From Luteimonas sp. J29 (lineage in GTDB: Bacteria > Pseudomonadota > Gammaproteobacteria > Xanthomonadales > Xanthomonadaceae): a stretch of DNA of 64,000 bases. Of this stretch, positions 1 through 11,895 are shown piece after piece. Made by a program: the position numbers and the translations under genes. Under the pieces are notes generated by a model. It worked only from the letters and a program-made list of their open reading frames with translations, ran no database searches and was not told the origin of the DNA. Position 1 is the stretch's first letter. Each line of letters begins with the position of its first letter. Location of the stretch: NCBI RefSeq assembly GCF_000472505.1, contig NZ_AWZR01000002.1, positions 124,001 through 188,000 on the forward strand, read 5' to 3'.

Positions 1-967
1 CGTTGACCCGCTTGAAGTCGTCGATGTCGGCGAACAGCAGCGCCAGCTGGTGCGCGGAACCGTGGCCCTGGGCCACGCGCTCGTCGAGCAGTTCGCGGAA
101 CGCCAGGCGGTTGGAGAGCCCGGTCAGCGCGTCGGTGTAGGCCATCCGGCGGATGTCGCGGTCGTGCCGCACCAGGCTGTCGCGCATGTGGGCGAAGGCC
201 CGCATCAGGTCGCCCACCTCGTCCTTGCGCCGCGAGGCGGGCACGTCGGCGTCGAGGGTGCCGGCCTCGATCTGGCGCGCGGCGTCGGCCATCTGCTGGA
301 CCGGCGAGACCAGCGACCGCTGCAGCACCACGCCGATGGTCACCAGCAGCCCCACCATTCCCACCAGCAGCACGCCCAGCCACAGCAGCTGGCTGCGGCC
401 GATGGCCTGCAGCCGGCTGGCCATCACCCCGCCCACGCGCGCCTCCTCGGCCTTCACCGCCGCCAGCGAGTAGCCCACGCGGACCCCGCCCAGGCGCTGG
501 TCGCCGATCCGGATCGGCGCGGCGATGTCCACCAGGGTGTCGTTCGACTGCACGTGCGCCGCTTCCAGCCCCAGCACTTCGTAGGCAAACGGATCGGACA
601 TCGTCTGCCCGTAGGTGGAGATGTCCGGGCTGCCGTCGTGGATCACCTGGCCTTCGTTGTCGTAGACGATCACGTAGCTCACGTCCGGCTGGCGCAGCAC
701 TGCCCGCACCGCCACCCCGATCGCGTCCAGGTCGAAGTAGTACACCGGGTTGACCAGCGACTCGGCCAGCTGCACGGTCGCCGCCTGCCCGCGCGACAGC
801 AGCCGGGTCGAGGAGAACTCGCTGATCGCCTGCACGCTCAGCTCCTGCGCCTCGCGGTGCATGGCCTCCTGGCGGTCCCACACCAGCGCCACCATGCCGA
901 GCACGCAGGCCAGCACCACCACCGCCAGCATCGCGAAGCGGGCGCTCAGCCCGATGCGGGTCCTCAT
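1..967 (-). CDS. Membrane diguanylate cyclase, HAMP-GGDEF (C-terminus off the window)
   Basis: The minus-strand reading frame from ATG at 967 runs open to base 1, giving the first 322 residues of a larger protein. Residues about 11-30 form a membrane anchor. Residues 31-190 are a periplasmic sensor region, residues about 194-216 a second membrane span, and residues 217-265 a HAMP linker. A GGDEF domain begins near 275 with the hallmark DALTGLSNRLAF and LLFADIDDFKRVN. The GGDEF signature itself lies beyond the edge, so cyclase activity is inferred from the family, not seen. The start overlaps the stop of the upstream PhnD-like gene in an ATGA, so the two are translationally coupled. The likely role is making cyclic-di-GMP in response to a periplasmic signal, perhaps delivered by that binding protein. 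An EAL domain further on cannot be excluded. Confidence 0.88.
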   Translation of the reverse strand, partial: MRTRIGLSARFAMLAVVVLACVLGMVALVWDRQEAMHREAQELSVQAISEFSSTRLLSRGQAATVQLAESLVNPVYYFDLDAIGVAVRAVLRQPDVSYVIVYDNEGQVIHDGSPDISTYGQTMSDPFAYEVLGLEAAHVQSNDTLVDIAAPIRIGDQRLGGVRVGYSLAAVKAEEARVGGVMASRLQAIGRSQLLWLGVLLVGMVGLLVTIGVVLQRSLVSPVQQMADAARQIEAGTLDADVPASRRKDEVGDLMRAFAHMRDSLVRHDRDIRRMAYTDALTGLSNRLAFRELLDERVAQGHGSAHQLALLFADIDDFKRVN

Positions 968-1896
968 TCGACCTCCCGCGCCACCCGCGCCACGCCGCGG
1001 CGCAGGTGCTGGAGCGCGCGCTCGGTGTCGGCATCGATCGGCGCGAAGCGGGTGGTCATGAAGAACCGCAGCAGCGCCTCGCGGGCGTCCGGGTCATCGG
1101 CCGCGCCGAGCAGCACTTCGCGCAGGCGCTCGCGCACCCGCGGATCGAGGTCGCCGCGCACCATCTCCACCGCGCGCGGGAACTCGGGGGTCTCGCGCAC
1201 GATGCGGAAGTCGCGGCGGTACGAGGGCGGCACGCGCTGCGGGTTGATCCAGTCCAGGTTGCTCATCGCGCCGGCATCCACCAGCCGCTTGTGCACCCAG
1301 GCCGAGACGTTGAGTTCCGAGCGCCCGAACACGTAGCCCACCGAGTCGGGCGCCGGCCGGTCCATCGGCGAGAGCAGGATCTCCAGCCGTTGCCCGGCGT
1401 CGAGCAGTTCGGTCGCCGGCACGTAGTACGCGCTGGTCGACATCGGGTTCTGGAACGCGATGCTGCGCCCGCGCAGGTCGGCCAGCTCCTGCACCGGGCT
1501 GTCGGCGCGGACGAAGAACAGGGTCCGGTAGCTGGACACGCCATCGCGCTCGGTCATCAGCAGCGGCTGCGCGCCACTGCGCTCGGCCAGCACCATCGCG
1601 GTGGCCGCGGTCTCGGTCACCCAGTCCACCCGGCCGCGGCGCATGTAGCTGAGCATCTGCTGCGCATCGCGCGCCATCAGGATCCGGCCTTCGCGGATGC
1701 CCACGTCGGCCATCCGTGGCACCACGTAATCAAGCAGCGGCTTGAGCTGCTCGTAGTGCGCCGCCGGGTCGTCGCTGATGCGGCCGAGCACGAGCACCCC
1801 GTCGTCCGCGCGCGCCATCCCGGCCAGGGCCAGCCACGGCAGCAACAGCACCACCAGCAGCCGGGGCAGGCGGAAACCGGGGAACGGCACGGGCAA
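964..1896 (-). CDS. PhnD-like periplasmic phosphate/phosphonate-type binding protein
   Basis: This encodes a secreted periplasmic-binding-protein fold of the PhnD/PtxB type. It carries a hydrophobic export signal (LLVVLLLPWLALAGMARA), then LGRISDDPAAHYEQLKPLLDY, the GRVDWVTETAAT strand and LRGRSIAFQNPMSTSAYYVP, which are typical of the ligand cleft. No ABC permease or ATPase accompanies it. It is instead fused by an ATGA overlap to the membrane diguanylate cyclase downstream, so a sensory role as ligand presenter to the cyclase is more likely than uptake. The frame is open back to an ATG at 1980, but that would overlap trmJ and put 28 residues before the signal peptide. I chose the TTG at 1896, which has AGGA eight bases upstream; GTG at 1890 is the alternative. 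The ligand is unknown. Confidence 0.75.
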   Translation of the reverse strand: MPVPFPGFRLPRLLVVLLLPWLALAGMARADDGVLVLGRISDDPAAHYEQLKPLLDYVVPRMADVGIREGRILMARDAQQMLSYMRRGRVDWVTETAATAMVLAERSGAQPLLMTERDGVSSYRTLFFVRADSPVQELADLRGRSIAFQNPMSTSAYYVPATELLDAGQRLEILLSPMDRPAPDSVGYVFGRSELNVSAWVHKRLVDAGAMSNLDWINPQRVPPSYRRDFRIVRETPEFPRAVEMVRGDLDPRVRERLREVLLGAADDPDAREALLRFFMTTRFAPIDADTERALQHLRRGVARVAREVE

Positions 1897-1969
1897 GGAA
1901 TGGTTCCTGGTCAAGGCAGGCGACGCGGCGAGCCTAGCCGAAAACCCGCGCCCCCGGTAGGCGCGCGGG

Positions 1970-2746
1970 TCAAGGGCCACGCTCGGCCGCCAGCCGGGCC
2001 ATGCGCTGGGCGTCGGCGAGCACGCCGCGCAGCAGGCGCACGTCGCGATCGTCGAGCGCGGCGCGCAGGAAGATCCGGCGCAGCTTGCGCAGCGCCGACT
2101 CCGGCGCCCGGCCCTTGTGGAAATCGATCGCGTCCAGGGTGTCCGCCAGCTGGGCGAAGAAGCCCTCGAGCTCGGCGTGACTGGCCGGCACGTCCCCGTC
2201 GGGGGCCGGCACCGCGGGCAGGGCCTCGCGCGGGCCGAGCATCGCCAGGCGCAGCTCGTAGCTGAGCACCTGGACCGCGGCGGCCAGGTTCAGCGAGCTG
2301 TACTCCGGATCGGCGGGAATGGTCACCGCCGCGTGGCACAGCTGCAGCTCGTCGTTGTCCAGCCCGGTGCGCTCGCGGCCGAACACCACGGCCGCCGTGG
2401 TCCCGGCCGGCGCCGCGGCGGTGGCGACCGCCCGGGCCGCGGCCTCGCGCGGCAGCAGCTCGTCCAGTGCGATCCGCCGGCTGCGCGCGGTGCACCCCAG
2501 CACCAGCCGGCAGTCGGCGACCGCCGTGGCCAGGTCCGGCACCACGCGGGCCGATTCCAGCACGTCGCCGGCCCCGGCCGCCATCGCCACCGCGTCCTGG
2601 TGGGGGAAGCGCCCGGGGGCGACCAGCACCAGGTCGCGCAGGCCCATCGTCTTCATCGCCCGCGCCGCCGAGCCGATGTTGCCCGGGTGCTGGGTGCCGA
2701 CCAGGACGATGCGCAGGCGCGCGGCCGCGTGCAGGGAATCGCTCAT
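1970..2746 (-). CDS. trmJ: tRNA (cytidine/uridine-2'-O-)-methyltransferase TrmJ
   Basis: This SpoU-family (SPOUT, knotted) methyltransferase 2'-O-methylates position 32 of tRNAs using S-adenosylmethionine. The three family motifs are clear: residues 13-33 (VLVGTQHPGNIGSAARAMKT), 120-133 (VVFGRERTGLDNDE) and 143-166 (IPADPEYSSLNLAAAVQVL). The 258-residue length fits the family, including the C-terminal helical extension. The frame is open further upstream, but ATG 2746 begins the conserved part. A TACCAT hexamer sits exactly six bases before that ATG, consistent with a leaderless mRNA. It is divergent from suhB, an arrangement that resembles the known trmJ/suhB neighbourhood of gammaproteobacteria. 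Confidence 0.93.
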   Translation of the reverse strand: MSDSLHAAARLRIVLVGTQHPGNIGSAARAMKTMGLRDLVLVAPGRFPHQDAVAMAAGAGDVLESARVVPDLATAVADCRLVLGCTARSRRIALDELLPREAAARAVATAAAPAGTTAAVVFGRERTGLDNDELQLCHAAVTIPADPEYSSLNLAAAVQVLSYELRLAMLGPREALPAVPAPDGDVPASHAELEGFFAQLADTLDAIDFHKGRAPESALRKLRRIFLRAALDDRDVRLLRGVLADAQRMARLAAERGP

Positions 2747-2752
2747 GCGCGA

Positions 2753-2762
2753 ATGGTAAACT
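2753..2762. promoter_or_regulatory. Overlapping divergent -10 elements for trmJ and suhB
   Basis: On the minus strand TACCAT (2758 to 2753) stands six bases before the trmJ ATG. On the plus strand TAAACT (2757-2762) lies about 70 bases before the suhB ATG. The two hexamers share two bases, so transcription in the two directions would compete. No convincing -35 is seen for either. This is a prediction from sequence only. Confidence 0.4.
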
Positions 2763-2834
2763 GCGCGCCCGGCCACCGCGCCGGTCCGCTCTTTGCCACC
2801 CGCCACCCGTCCCGCCCGCGCCCCGGAGTCCGCA

Positions 2835-3665
2835 ATGCTCGCCCCTGCCGTCAACATCATGGTCAAGGCCGCGCGCGCCGGTGGCAACGTCCTGGTGCGG
2901 CACATGCACCGCCTCGACGCGCTGAACGTGGTCGAGAAGGGGCGACTGGACTACGCGAGCGAAGTCGACGGGCTGGCCGAGGAGGCGATCATCCGCGAAC
3001 TGCGGCGCGCCAATCCCGAGTACGCTATCCTCGGCGAGGAAGGCGGCGCGCAGAAGGGCAGCCGCGGCGGCAGCCGCTACACCTGGGTGATCGACCCGCT
3101 GGACGGCACCAGCAACTATCTCCACGGCATCCCCCACTGGTGCGTCTCGATCGCCCTGTGCGAGGGCCCCGAGCCGCTGCACGGCGTGGTGTTCGACCCG
3201 CTGCGCAACGAGCTGTTCATCGCCTCGCGCGGCGCCGGCGCCCAGCTCAACGACAAGCGCATCCGCGTCGCCGAGCGCAAGGACCTGTCCGGCGCGATGC
3301 TGGTCACCGGCTTCCCGCCCCGCGAACGCGCCCGCCTCGACCCGCACCTGGACTGCGTGAAGCTGCTGATGAAGGACGCCGAGGACGTGCGCCGCACCGG
3401 CTCGGCCGCCCTCGACCTGGCCTGGGTCGCCGCCGGTCGCTGCGACGCCTACTTCGAAGCCGGCGTGCAGCCCTGGGACATCGCCGCCGGCGTCCTGCTG
3501 GTGCGCGAAGCCGGCGGCCGCGTCTGCGACTTCAGGGGCGCCCCGACCGGACCGATGCACGTCGCCATGGGCACCGGCCGCCAGCTGATCGCCGGCAACG
3601 TCAAGGTCACCGACGCCGTGCAGAAGGCGATCGTCTCTTCCGGGTACGCTGCCGCGTTCGCCTGA
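2835..3665 (+). CDS. suhB: Inositol-1-monophosphatase family protein SuhB
   Basis: This is a cytoplasmic Mg2+-dependent phosphatase that hydrolyses inositol monophosphates; in enterobacteria SuhB also joins rRNA antitermination complexes. Metal ligands of the family are visible: the GEE pair at 67-69, DPLDGT at 88-93 and the C-terminal WD at 214-215 (QPWDIAAG). The 276 residues match the usual length. I chose ATG 2835, preceded by GGAG, because the conserved [18 protein letters not shown] starts there, although the frame is open a little further upstream. The gene is divergent from trmJ and followed by the repeat block at 3.7-4.4 kb. Confidence 0.94.
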   Translation: MLAPAVNIMVKAARAGGNVLVRHMHRLDALNVVEKGRLDYASEVDGLAEEAIIRELRRANPEYAILGEEGGAQKGSRGGSRYTWVIDPLDGTSNYLHGIPHWCVSIALCEGPEPLHGVVFDPLRNELFIASRGAGAQLNDKRIRVAERKDLSGAMLVTGFPPRERARLDPHLDCVKLLMKDAEDVRRTGSAALDLAWVAAGRCDAYFEAGVQPWDIAAGVLLVREAGGRVCDFRGAPTGPMHVAMGTGRQLIAGNVKVTDAVQKAIVSSGYAAAFA

Positions 3666-3671
3666 TCGCGG

Positions 3672-4400
3672 CCAACCGGCCACCGTCGGCGACAGCGAAA
3701 CAGCGAAACAGCGGAACAACGCGTTCCCTCCTCCTGAGCCACGTGGCGCAGGGGCCGCCTGGCCTGCGCAGCGAACCCGGGGAGGAGGCCTCCGCCCGCA
3801 GGCGGAGGCCGGAGGACATTCACGGAGCAGCCCGCGCGGTTCCGGCGGCACCTGCAGCCTCGACGACCCATCGAGCGCCTTGACCCGTCGGCACCCTCCA
3901 CCTGTCTGCGCGAGTGTCCCGGCAAGCGACGCCGCGACCTGATGCCATCCGCCACCCGGCCACCTTCCCGGCGGCGACAAGTGCACTCCGGCCTCCGGAG
4001 CCAAGTGGCGCCGGGGCCGCCTGGCCTGCGCAGCGAACTCAGGGAGGAGGCCTCCGCCTGGAGGCGGAGGCCGGAGGACATTCGCGGAGCAGGCCAGGCG
4101 GACCCGGCGGCTCCCGCAGCCTCGATGCCCACTCGAGCGCCTCGACCCGTCGGCACCCTGCACCTGTCTGGCGCGAGTGACCCGGAAAGCGACACCGTGA
4201 CCTGGTGTCGTTCGCCACCCGGCCACCTTCGACGGCGAAAAGCGTGCTCCGGCCTCCGGAGCCACCTGGCGCCGGGGCCGCCCGGCCTGCGCAGCGAACT
4301 CGAGGAGGAGGCCTCCGTCCGCAGGCGGAGGCCGGAGGACATTCGCGGAGCAGGCCGGGCGGACCCGGCGGCCCTCCCCGCGACACCGGACTGTCGAGCG
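3672..4400. repeat. Tandem ~262-base repeats with hairpins, about 2.5 copies, gene-free
   Basis: The stretch 3666-4455 between suhB and secF has no credible gene. It holds a degenerate tandem repeat: the marker GGCCTGCGCA recurs at 3761, 4023 and 4284, a period of 261-262 bases. Each copy carries a stem-loop of GGCCTCCGCC and GGCGGAGGCC around a 4-base loop (3787-3810, 4049-4072, 4310-4333; the third has one G-T). The hairpin is followed by GGAGGACATTC and CGGAGCA, and in the first two copies by a GC-rich tail ending CACCCGGCCACCTTC. The third copy breaks off after the hairpin. The leading part also contains an 8-base unit AGCGAAAC three times (3694-3717, last copy AGCGGAAC). It looks like a REP-type intergenic element; the function is unknown. 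Confidence 0.8.
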
Positions 4401-4455
4401 TGATGCACCATGCCCGGCCCCACCACGTGCGCGCCCCTCCGACGCCGCACTCCCG

Positions 4456-4491
4456 GAAAAGAAGAAGGCCGCGCAGTGCGCGGCCTTCTTC
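4456..4491 (-). terminator. Intrinsic terminator of the yajC-secD-secF unit
   Basis: A perfect 14-base stem (4461-4474 with 4478-4491) closes on a 3-base loop. On the minus strand it is followed by TTTT within a T-rich tract. It lies about 20 bases past the secF stop, as expected for the end of the sec transcript. Confidence 0.85.
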
Positions 4492-4512
4492 ATGGCAGCG
4501 TCCGGACAGCGA

Positions 4513-5478
4513 TCAGGGCCGGCGCGCCAGCGCCTCCTCGTCGCGCGCCTTGGGCAGCAGGTCCTGCTTGCTCACCCTCAGCGGCCCGATGGTCAGCAGC
4601 GGGCAGGCCACCAGGATCGACGACGCCGTGCCGATCACGATGCCGATCATCATCGCCTCGGACATGCCCTCCAGCGAACCACCGCCGTAGATATACAGCG
4701 CCAGCACGGTCAGGAACGCCACCACCGAGGTGATGATGGTGCGCGATAGCGTCTGGTTGATCGACGTGTTGAGGATCTCGAGCGGCTCGGCGCGCATCGA
4801 ACGGAAGTTCTCGCGCACGCGGTCGAACACCACGATGGTGTCGTTGATCGAGAAGCCCATCACCGTGAGCAGGCCCGCCAGCAGCGTCAGGTCGAACTCC
4901 CGCCCCGCCAGCGAGAACCATCCGGCCACGATCAGCACGTCGCCCAGGGTGGTGATGATCGCCGACACCGCGAACTTCCACTCGAACCGGAACGCGATGT
5001 AGATCAGGAAGCCCAGCACCACGAACACGATCGCGTAGATGCCGTTGCGGGCCAGGTCCTGGCCGACCTGCGGGCCGACGTAGGACCGGCCCTTGATCGT
5101 GGCCGGGTTGTCCTCCGAGCTCGCCGCGGCCAGCACCTCATCGGCGGTGCGGTTGATCGCCTCCGCGTCGGTGCCGCCGTCCTTGGGCTGCAGCCGGATC
5201 ATCAGGTCGGTCGCCGTGCCCATGGTCTGGACCTGGGCGCCGGGGTAGCCCGCCTCCTCGAGCCGGTCGCGGACCGCGTCCACGTCGGCGGGTTTCTCGA
5301 ACAGCAGCTCGACCGAGGTACCGCCGGTGAAGTCGAGCGCGTAGTTGAAACCCTTGGTCGCGATCAACCCGACCGACGCCAGCATCAGCACCGCCATGAA
5401 GCCGACGGTCAGCATCCGCCAGCGCATGAAGTCAATGCGCGTGTTGTTCGGGATCAGGTGCAGGGGGAAAAGTGCCAT
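4513..5478 (-). CDS. secF: Protein translocase subunit SecF
   Basis: This is the inner-membrane RND-type partner of SecD, which uses the proton motive force to complete export through SecYEG. The 321 residues show the canonical plan. A first membrane span lies at about 19-39, a periplasmic domain opens with DFTGGTSVELLF, and a cluster of five spans (about 137-290) includes GFSINDTIVVFDRVREN, the conserved SecF signature, and the C-terminal GIVIGTASSILVACPLL. It lies 19 bases downstream of secD on the same strand and ends at a strong terminator. Confidence 0.97.
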   Translation of the reverse strand: MALFPLHLIPNNTRIDFMRWRMLTVGFMAVLMLASVGLIATKGFNYALDFTGGTSVELLFEKPADVDAVRDRLEEAGYPGAQVQTMGTATDLMIRLQPKDGGTDAEAINRTADEVLAAASSEDNPATIKGRSYVGPQVGQDLARNGIYAIVFVVLGFLIYIAFRFEWKFAVSAIITTLGDVLIVAGWFSLAGREFDLTLLAGLLTVMGFSINDTIVVFDRVRENFRSMRAEPLEILNTSINQTLSRTIITSVVAFLTVLALYIYGGGSLEGMSEAMMIGIVIGTASSILVACPLLTIGPLRVSKQDLLPKARDEEALARRP

Positions 5479-5497
5479 GGTCCAGGTCTCCCGGCGG

Positions 5498-7384
5498 TCA
5501 GATGGCGATCGACTTGAGCTTGCGCTTGCCGCCGTAGATCAGGGTGGCGATGCCGCGCGACACGGTGACCGCGGTGAACACCGAGGTGAGGATGCCGATG
5601 ACCATGGTCACGGCGAAGCCGCGCAGCGGGCCGGTGCCGAACGCGTACAGCGCGACGCCCGCCAGCAGTGCGGTCATGTTGGAGTCGAAGATCGTGCCCG
5701 ACGCCTTGTCGTAGCCGGTCGCGATCGCGGTGCGCGGCGGCATCCCCGCCCGCAGTTCCTCGCGGATGCGCTCGTTGATCAGCACGTTCGCGTCCACGGA
5801 CATGCCGATCGACAGCGCCAGGCCGGCGAAGCCCGGCAGGGTCATCGTCGCCCCGAACAGGCTCATCACCGCCACCACCATCAGCAGGTTCAGCAGCAGC
5901 GCCACGCACGTGATCAGGCCGAACATGCGGTAGTAGATGGCGAAGAACGCCAGCGTGAACAGGAACGCGTACACCACCGCCTTGGTGCCGCGGGCCACGT
6001 TCTGCGCGCCCAGGGTCGGGCCGATCACGCTTTCCTCGACGAAATCCATCGGCGCGGCGAGCGCGCCGGCCTTGAGCTGCTTGGCCAGCGCGGTCGCTTC
6101 CTCGCGGCTCAGGCCTGTGGTCTGGAAGTCCTTGCCGAACACGCCGCGGATGGTCGAGGAGCTGATCACGCGCTCGACGGTGCGCGACGAGCGCACTTCC
6201 TCGCCATTGACCATCGTCACCGTCGGGATGCGCTCGACGTAGACGATGCCCAGGCGGTTGCCGACGTTCTCCAGGGTGTGGTCGAACATGCGCTTGCCTG
6301 CCGCGCTGTTGAGCGTGATCGACACCGCCGGCAGGCCGGTCTGCGGATCGGTGGTCGGCTGCGCGTTCACCAGTTCGTCGCCCGACACCAGCAGGCGGCG
6401 CGAGAGCAGCAGCGGACGGCCGGCGTCGTCGTAATAGATGCGCGAACCGGCCGGAATGCTGTTGTCGGCGAGCGCGGCCGCAGCCTGGACCTCGTCGCCG
6501 GTGACGGCGCGGAACTCCAGCGTCGCGGTGGCGCCGATCAGGCGCTTGGCTTCGGCGGTATCCTGCAGGCCCGGCAGCTGGATCACAAGGCGGTCGTCGC
6601 CCTGGCGCTGGAGCACCGGCTCGGCGACGCCGATGGCGTTGATGCGGTTGGAAATGACGTTGCGGTTCTGCTCGATCGCCTCGGTGGCGATCCGGTTGAG
6701 CTCGCCCTCGGACAGGCGCACCACGATCCGGTTGCCCTCGACCTCGAGCATCGGCCCGGTAGTGCCCAGCGCGGCCGATCCGCGCATGCCGGCCAACGCC
6801 TGTTCGATCTCGCTGCGCGCGCGGGCGGCGTCGCCGGCATTGGTCAGCGTGACCTGGACCGTGCCGTCGGCGCGGCGTTCGGCGGCGGTGTAGCCGATGC
6901 GGGCCTCGCGCAGCGCCGCGCGGATCGCGTCGGCGTAGGAATCGAGCCGCTTCTCCAGCGCCGCCTTCTGGTCGACCTGCATCATGAAGTGGACGCCGCC
7001 CTGCAGGTCGAGGCCGAGCGACATCGGCCGCGCGCCCAGCGCCTCGAGCCACGCCGGCGTCGTCGGCACCAGGTTCAGCGCGGCGGTGTAGTCCTCGCCC
7101 AGCGCCGGGCGCAGCGCGTCCGCGGCACGGGTCTGGGTGCCGGCATCGGGAAGGCGCACCAGCACCTGATCGCCCTCGAGCTCGACGCGGGCGCCTTCGA
7201 CCCCGGCCTCGCCGAGGATCGTGCGCACGCGCTCGGCCAGCGCCTCGTCGACCACCGCCGACGACCGGTTCTTCGTCACCTGGACCGCGGGGTCCTTCTG
7301 GAACAGGTTGGGCGCGGCATACAAGGCGCTGAGCAGCACCACGACCAGGATGACGGCGTATTTCCAGCGGGGAAATTCGAGCAT
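5498..7384 (-). CDS. secD: Protein translocase subunit SecD
   Basis: This is the larger SecDF subunit, 628 residues. It has an N-terminal span (YAVILVVVLLSALYAAPNLF) and a large periplasmic head whose first domain contains MSLGLDLQGGVHF. The C-terminal multi-span region carries the SecD signature GMSVDANVLINERIREEL and the GYDKASGTIFDSNMTAL segment. Its D and R residues belong to the proton-relay region of the family. The order yajC-secD-secF on one strand is the classical sec auxiliary operon. Confidence 0.97.
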   Translation of the reverse strand: MLEFPRWKYAVILVVVLLSALYAAPNLFQKDPAVQVTKNRSSAVVDEALAERVRTILGEAGVEGARVELEGDQVLVRLPDAGTQTRAADALRPALGEDYTAALNLVPTTPAWLEALGARPMSLGLDLQGGVHFMMQVDQKAALEKRLDSYADAIRAALREARIGYTAAERRADGTVQVTLTNAGDAARARSEIEQALAGMRGSAALGTTGPMLEVEGNRIVVRLSEGELNRIATEAIEQNRNVISNRINAIGVAEPVLQRQGDDRLVIQLPGLQDTAEAKRLIGATATLEFRAVTGDEVQAAAALADNSIPAGSRIYYDDAGRPLLLSRRLLVSGDELVNAQPTTDPQTGLPAVSITLNSAAGKRMFDHTLENVGNRLGIVYVERIPTVTMVNGEEVRSSRTVERVISSSTIRGVFGKDFQTTGLSREEATALAKQLKAGALAAPMDFVEESVIGPTLGAQNVARGTKAVVYAFLFTLAFFAIYYRMFGLITCVALLLNLLMVVAVMSLFGATMTLPGFAGLALSIGMSVDANVLINERIREELRAGMPPRTAIATGYDKASGTIFDSNMTALLAGVALYAFGTGPLRGFAVTMVIGILTSVFTAVTVSRGIATLIYGGKRKLKSIAI

Positions 7385-7513
7385 TGCGGGAGTCGTCTGC
7401 GGAATCGGGCGGGCCTCGCGGCCCCGCGCCGTGCCCGCCCGCGAGGGCAGGACGAGGTGAGCGTCCGGGACGCACCGCGGGCCCGTGGCCCGTGGCGCGT
7501 CGCGTGCGCAGGA

Positions 7514-7855
7514 TCAGGCCGCCTTGAGCGTGCCCTTCGGAAGCACGTGGATGATCGCGCCCTTCTGCACGCGGATCTCGACCCTGTCGGCGATCTCGAC
7601 GGTCACGAAGCTCTCGCCGAGCGAACGCACCACGCCGCCGATGCCGCCGCTGGTGATGACCTCGTCGCCCACCGCCAGCTTCTCGAGCATGGCGCGATGC
7701 TCCTTCTGCTTCTTCATCTGCGGCCGGATCATCAGGAAGTACATGATCGCGATCAGCGCGATGGGCATCAGCAGGACGCCCAGCCCGCCTCCCTGGGGGG
7801 CGGCGCCGGCGGCCTGGGCATGGGCCGGGGCGATCAGCAGGTCGAGCAGGTTCAT
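7514..7855 (-). CDS. yajC: Sec translocase auxiliary protein YajC
   Basis: YajC is a small single-span inner-membrane protein that associates with SecDF. The 113 residues have an N-terminal periplasmic stub and a membrane segment (LGVLLMPIALIAIMYFLMI). A cytoplasmic domain follows with RPQMKKQKEHRAMLEKLAVGDEVITSGG, which is nearly invariant in the family. The reading frame is open far upstream through tgt in another phase, but the family start is the ATG at 7855. A good extended -10 lies about 34 bases before it. Confidence 0.96.
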   Translation of the reverse strand: MNLLDLLIAPAHAQAAGAAPQGGGLGVLLMPIALIAIMYFLMIRPQMKKQKEHRAMLEKLAVGDEVITSGGIGGVVRSLGESFVTVEIADRVEIRVQKGAIIHVLPKGTLKAA

Positions 7856-7888
7856 CGGATCGGGTCCATTGACGGAAAACAGCCGGGA

Positions 7889-7897
7889 ATTATGCCA
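7889..7897 (-). promoter_or_regulatory. Extended -10 promoter for yajC-secD-secF
   Basis: On the minus strand the sequence TGGCATAAT reads as TGn plus a 5-of-6 match to TATAAT. It is placed to start transcription about 27 bases before the yajC ATG. No good -35 is present, as is usual for extended -10 promoters. It would let the sec genes be expressed independently of tgt. Confidence 0.5.
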
Positions 7898-7956
7898 CGG
7901 TGCCGGACCGGCCACCCGGCGGGCGCCCCGGGGCCCCGGCTCCCGGTACCGGGGCG

Positions 7957-11842
<3,886 letters not shown>

Positions 11843-11895
11843 GTCGGCGTCGGCAACGGGTGGCCGGCGGGCGCCGGCCTGCCTGTGCGCGATCG

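Noticed and set aside
50-1336. A 428-codon plus-strand frame at the left edge
   Set aside because: It is antisense to the diguanylate cyclase and the PhnD-like gene, whose domains are clear; its sequence is low-complexity His/Arg/Gly.
1897-1980. N-terminal extension of the PhnD-like protein to ATG 1980
   Set aside because: It would overlap trmJ and place 28 non-hydrophobic residues before the signal peptide; TTG 1896 or GTG 1890 fits better.
3672-4400. Spaced repeats that might be a CRISPR array
   Set aside because: The unit is about 262 bases and degenerate with only about 2.5 copies, there are no uniform short spacers, and no cas genes are present.
3449-4493. Long frames through the 262-base repeats on both strands
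   Set aside because: Translations are repetitive Arg/Pro/Gly strings in several frames at once, without start sites or family similarity; the repeat nature explains them.
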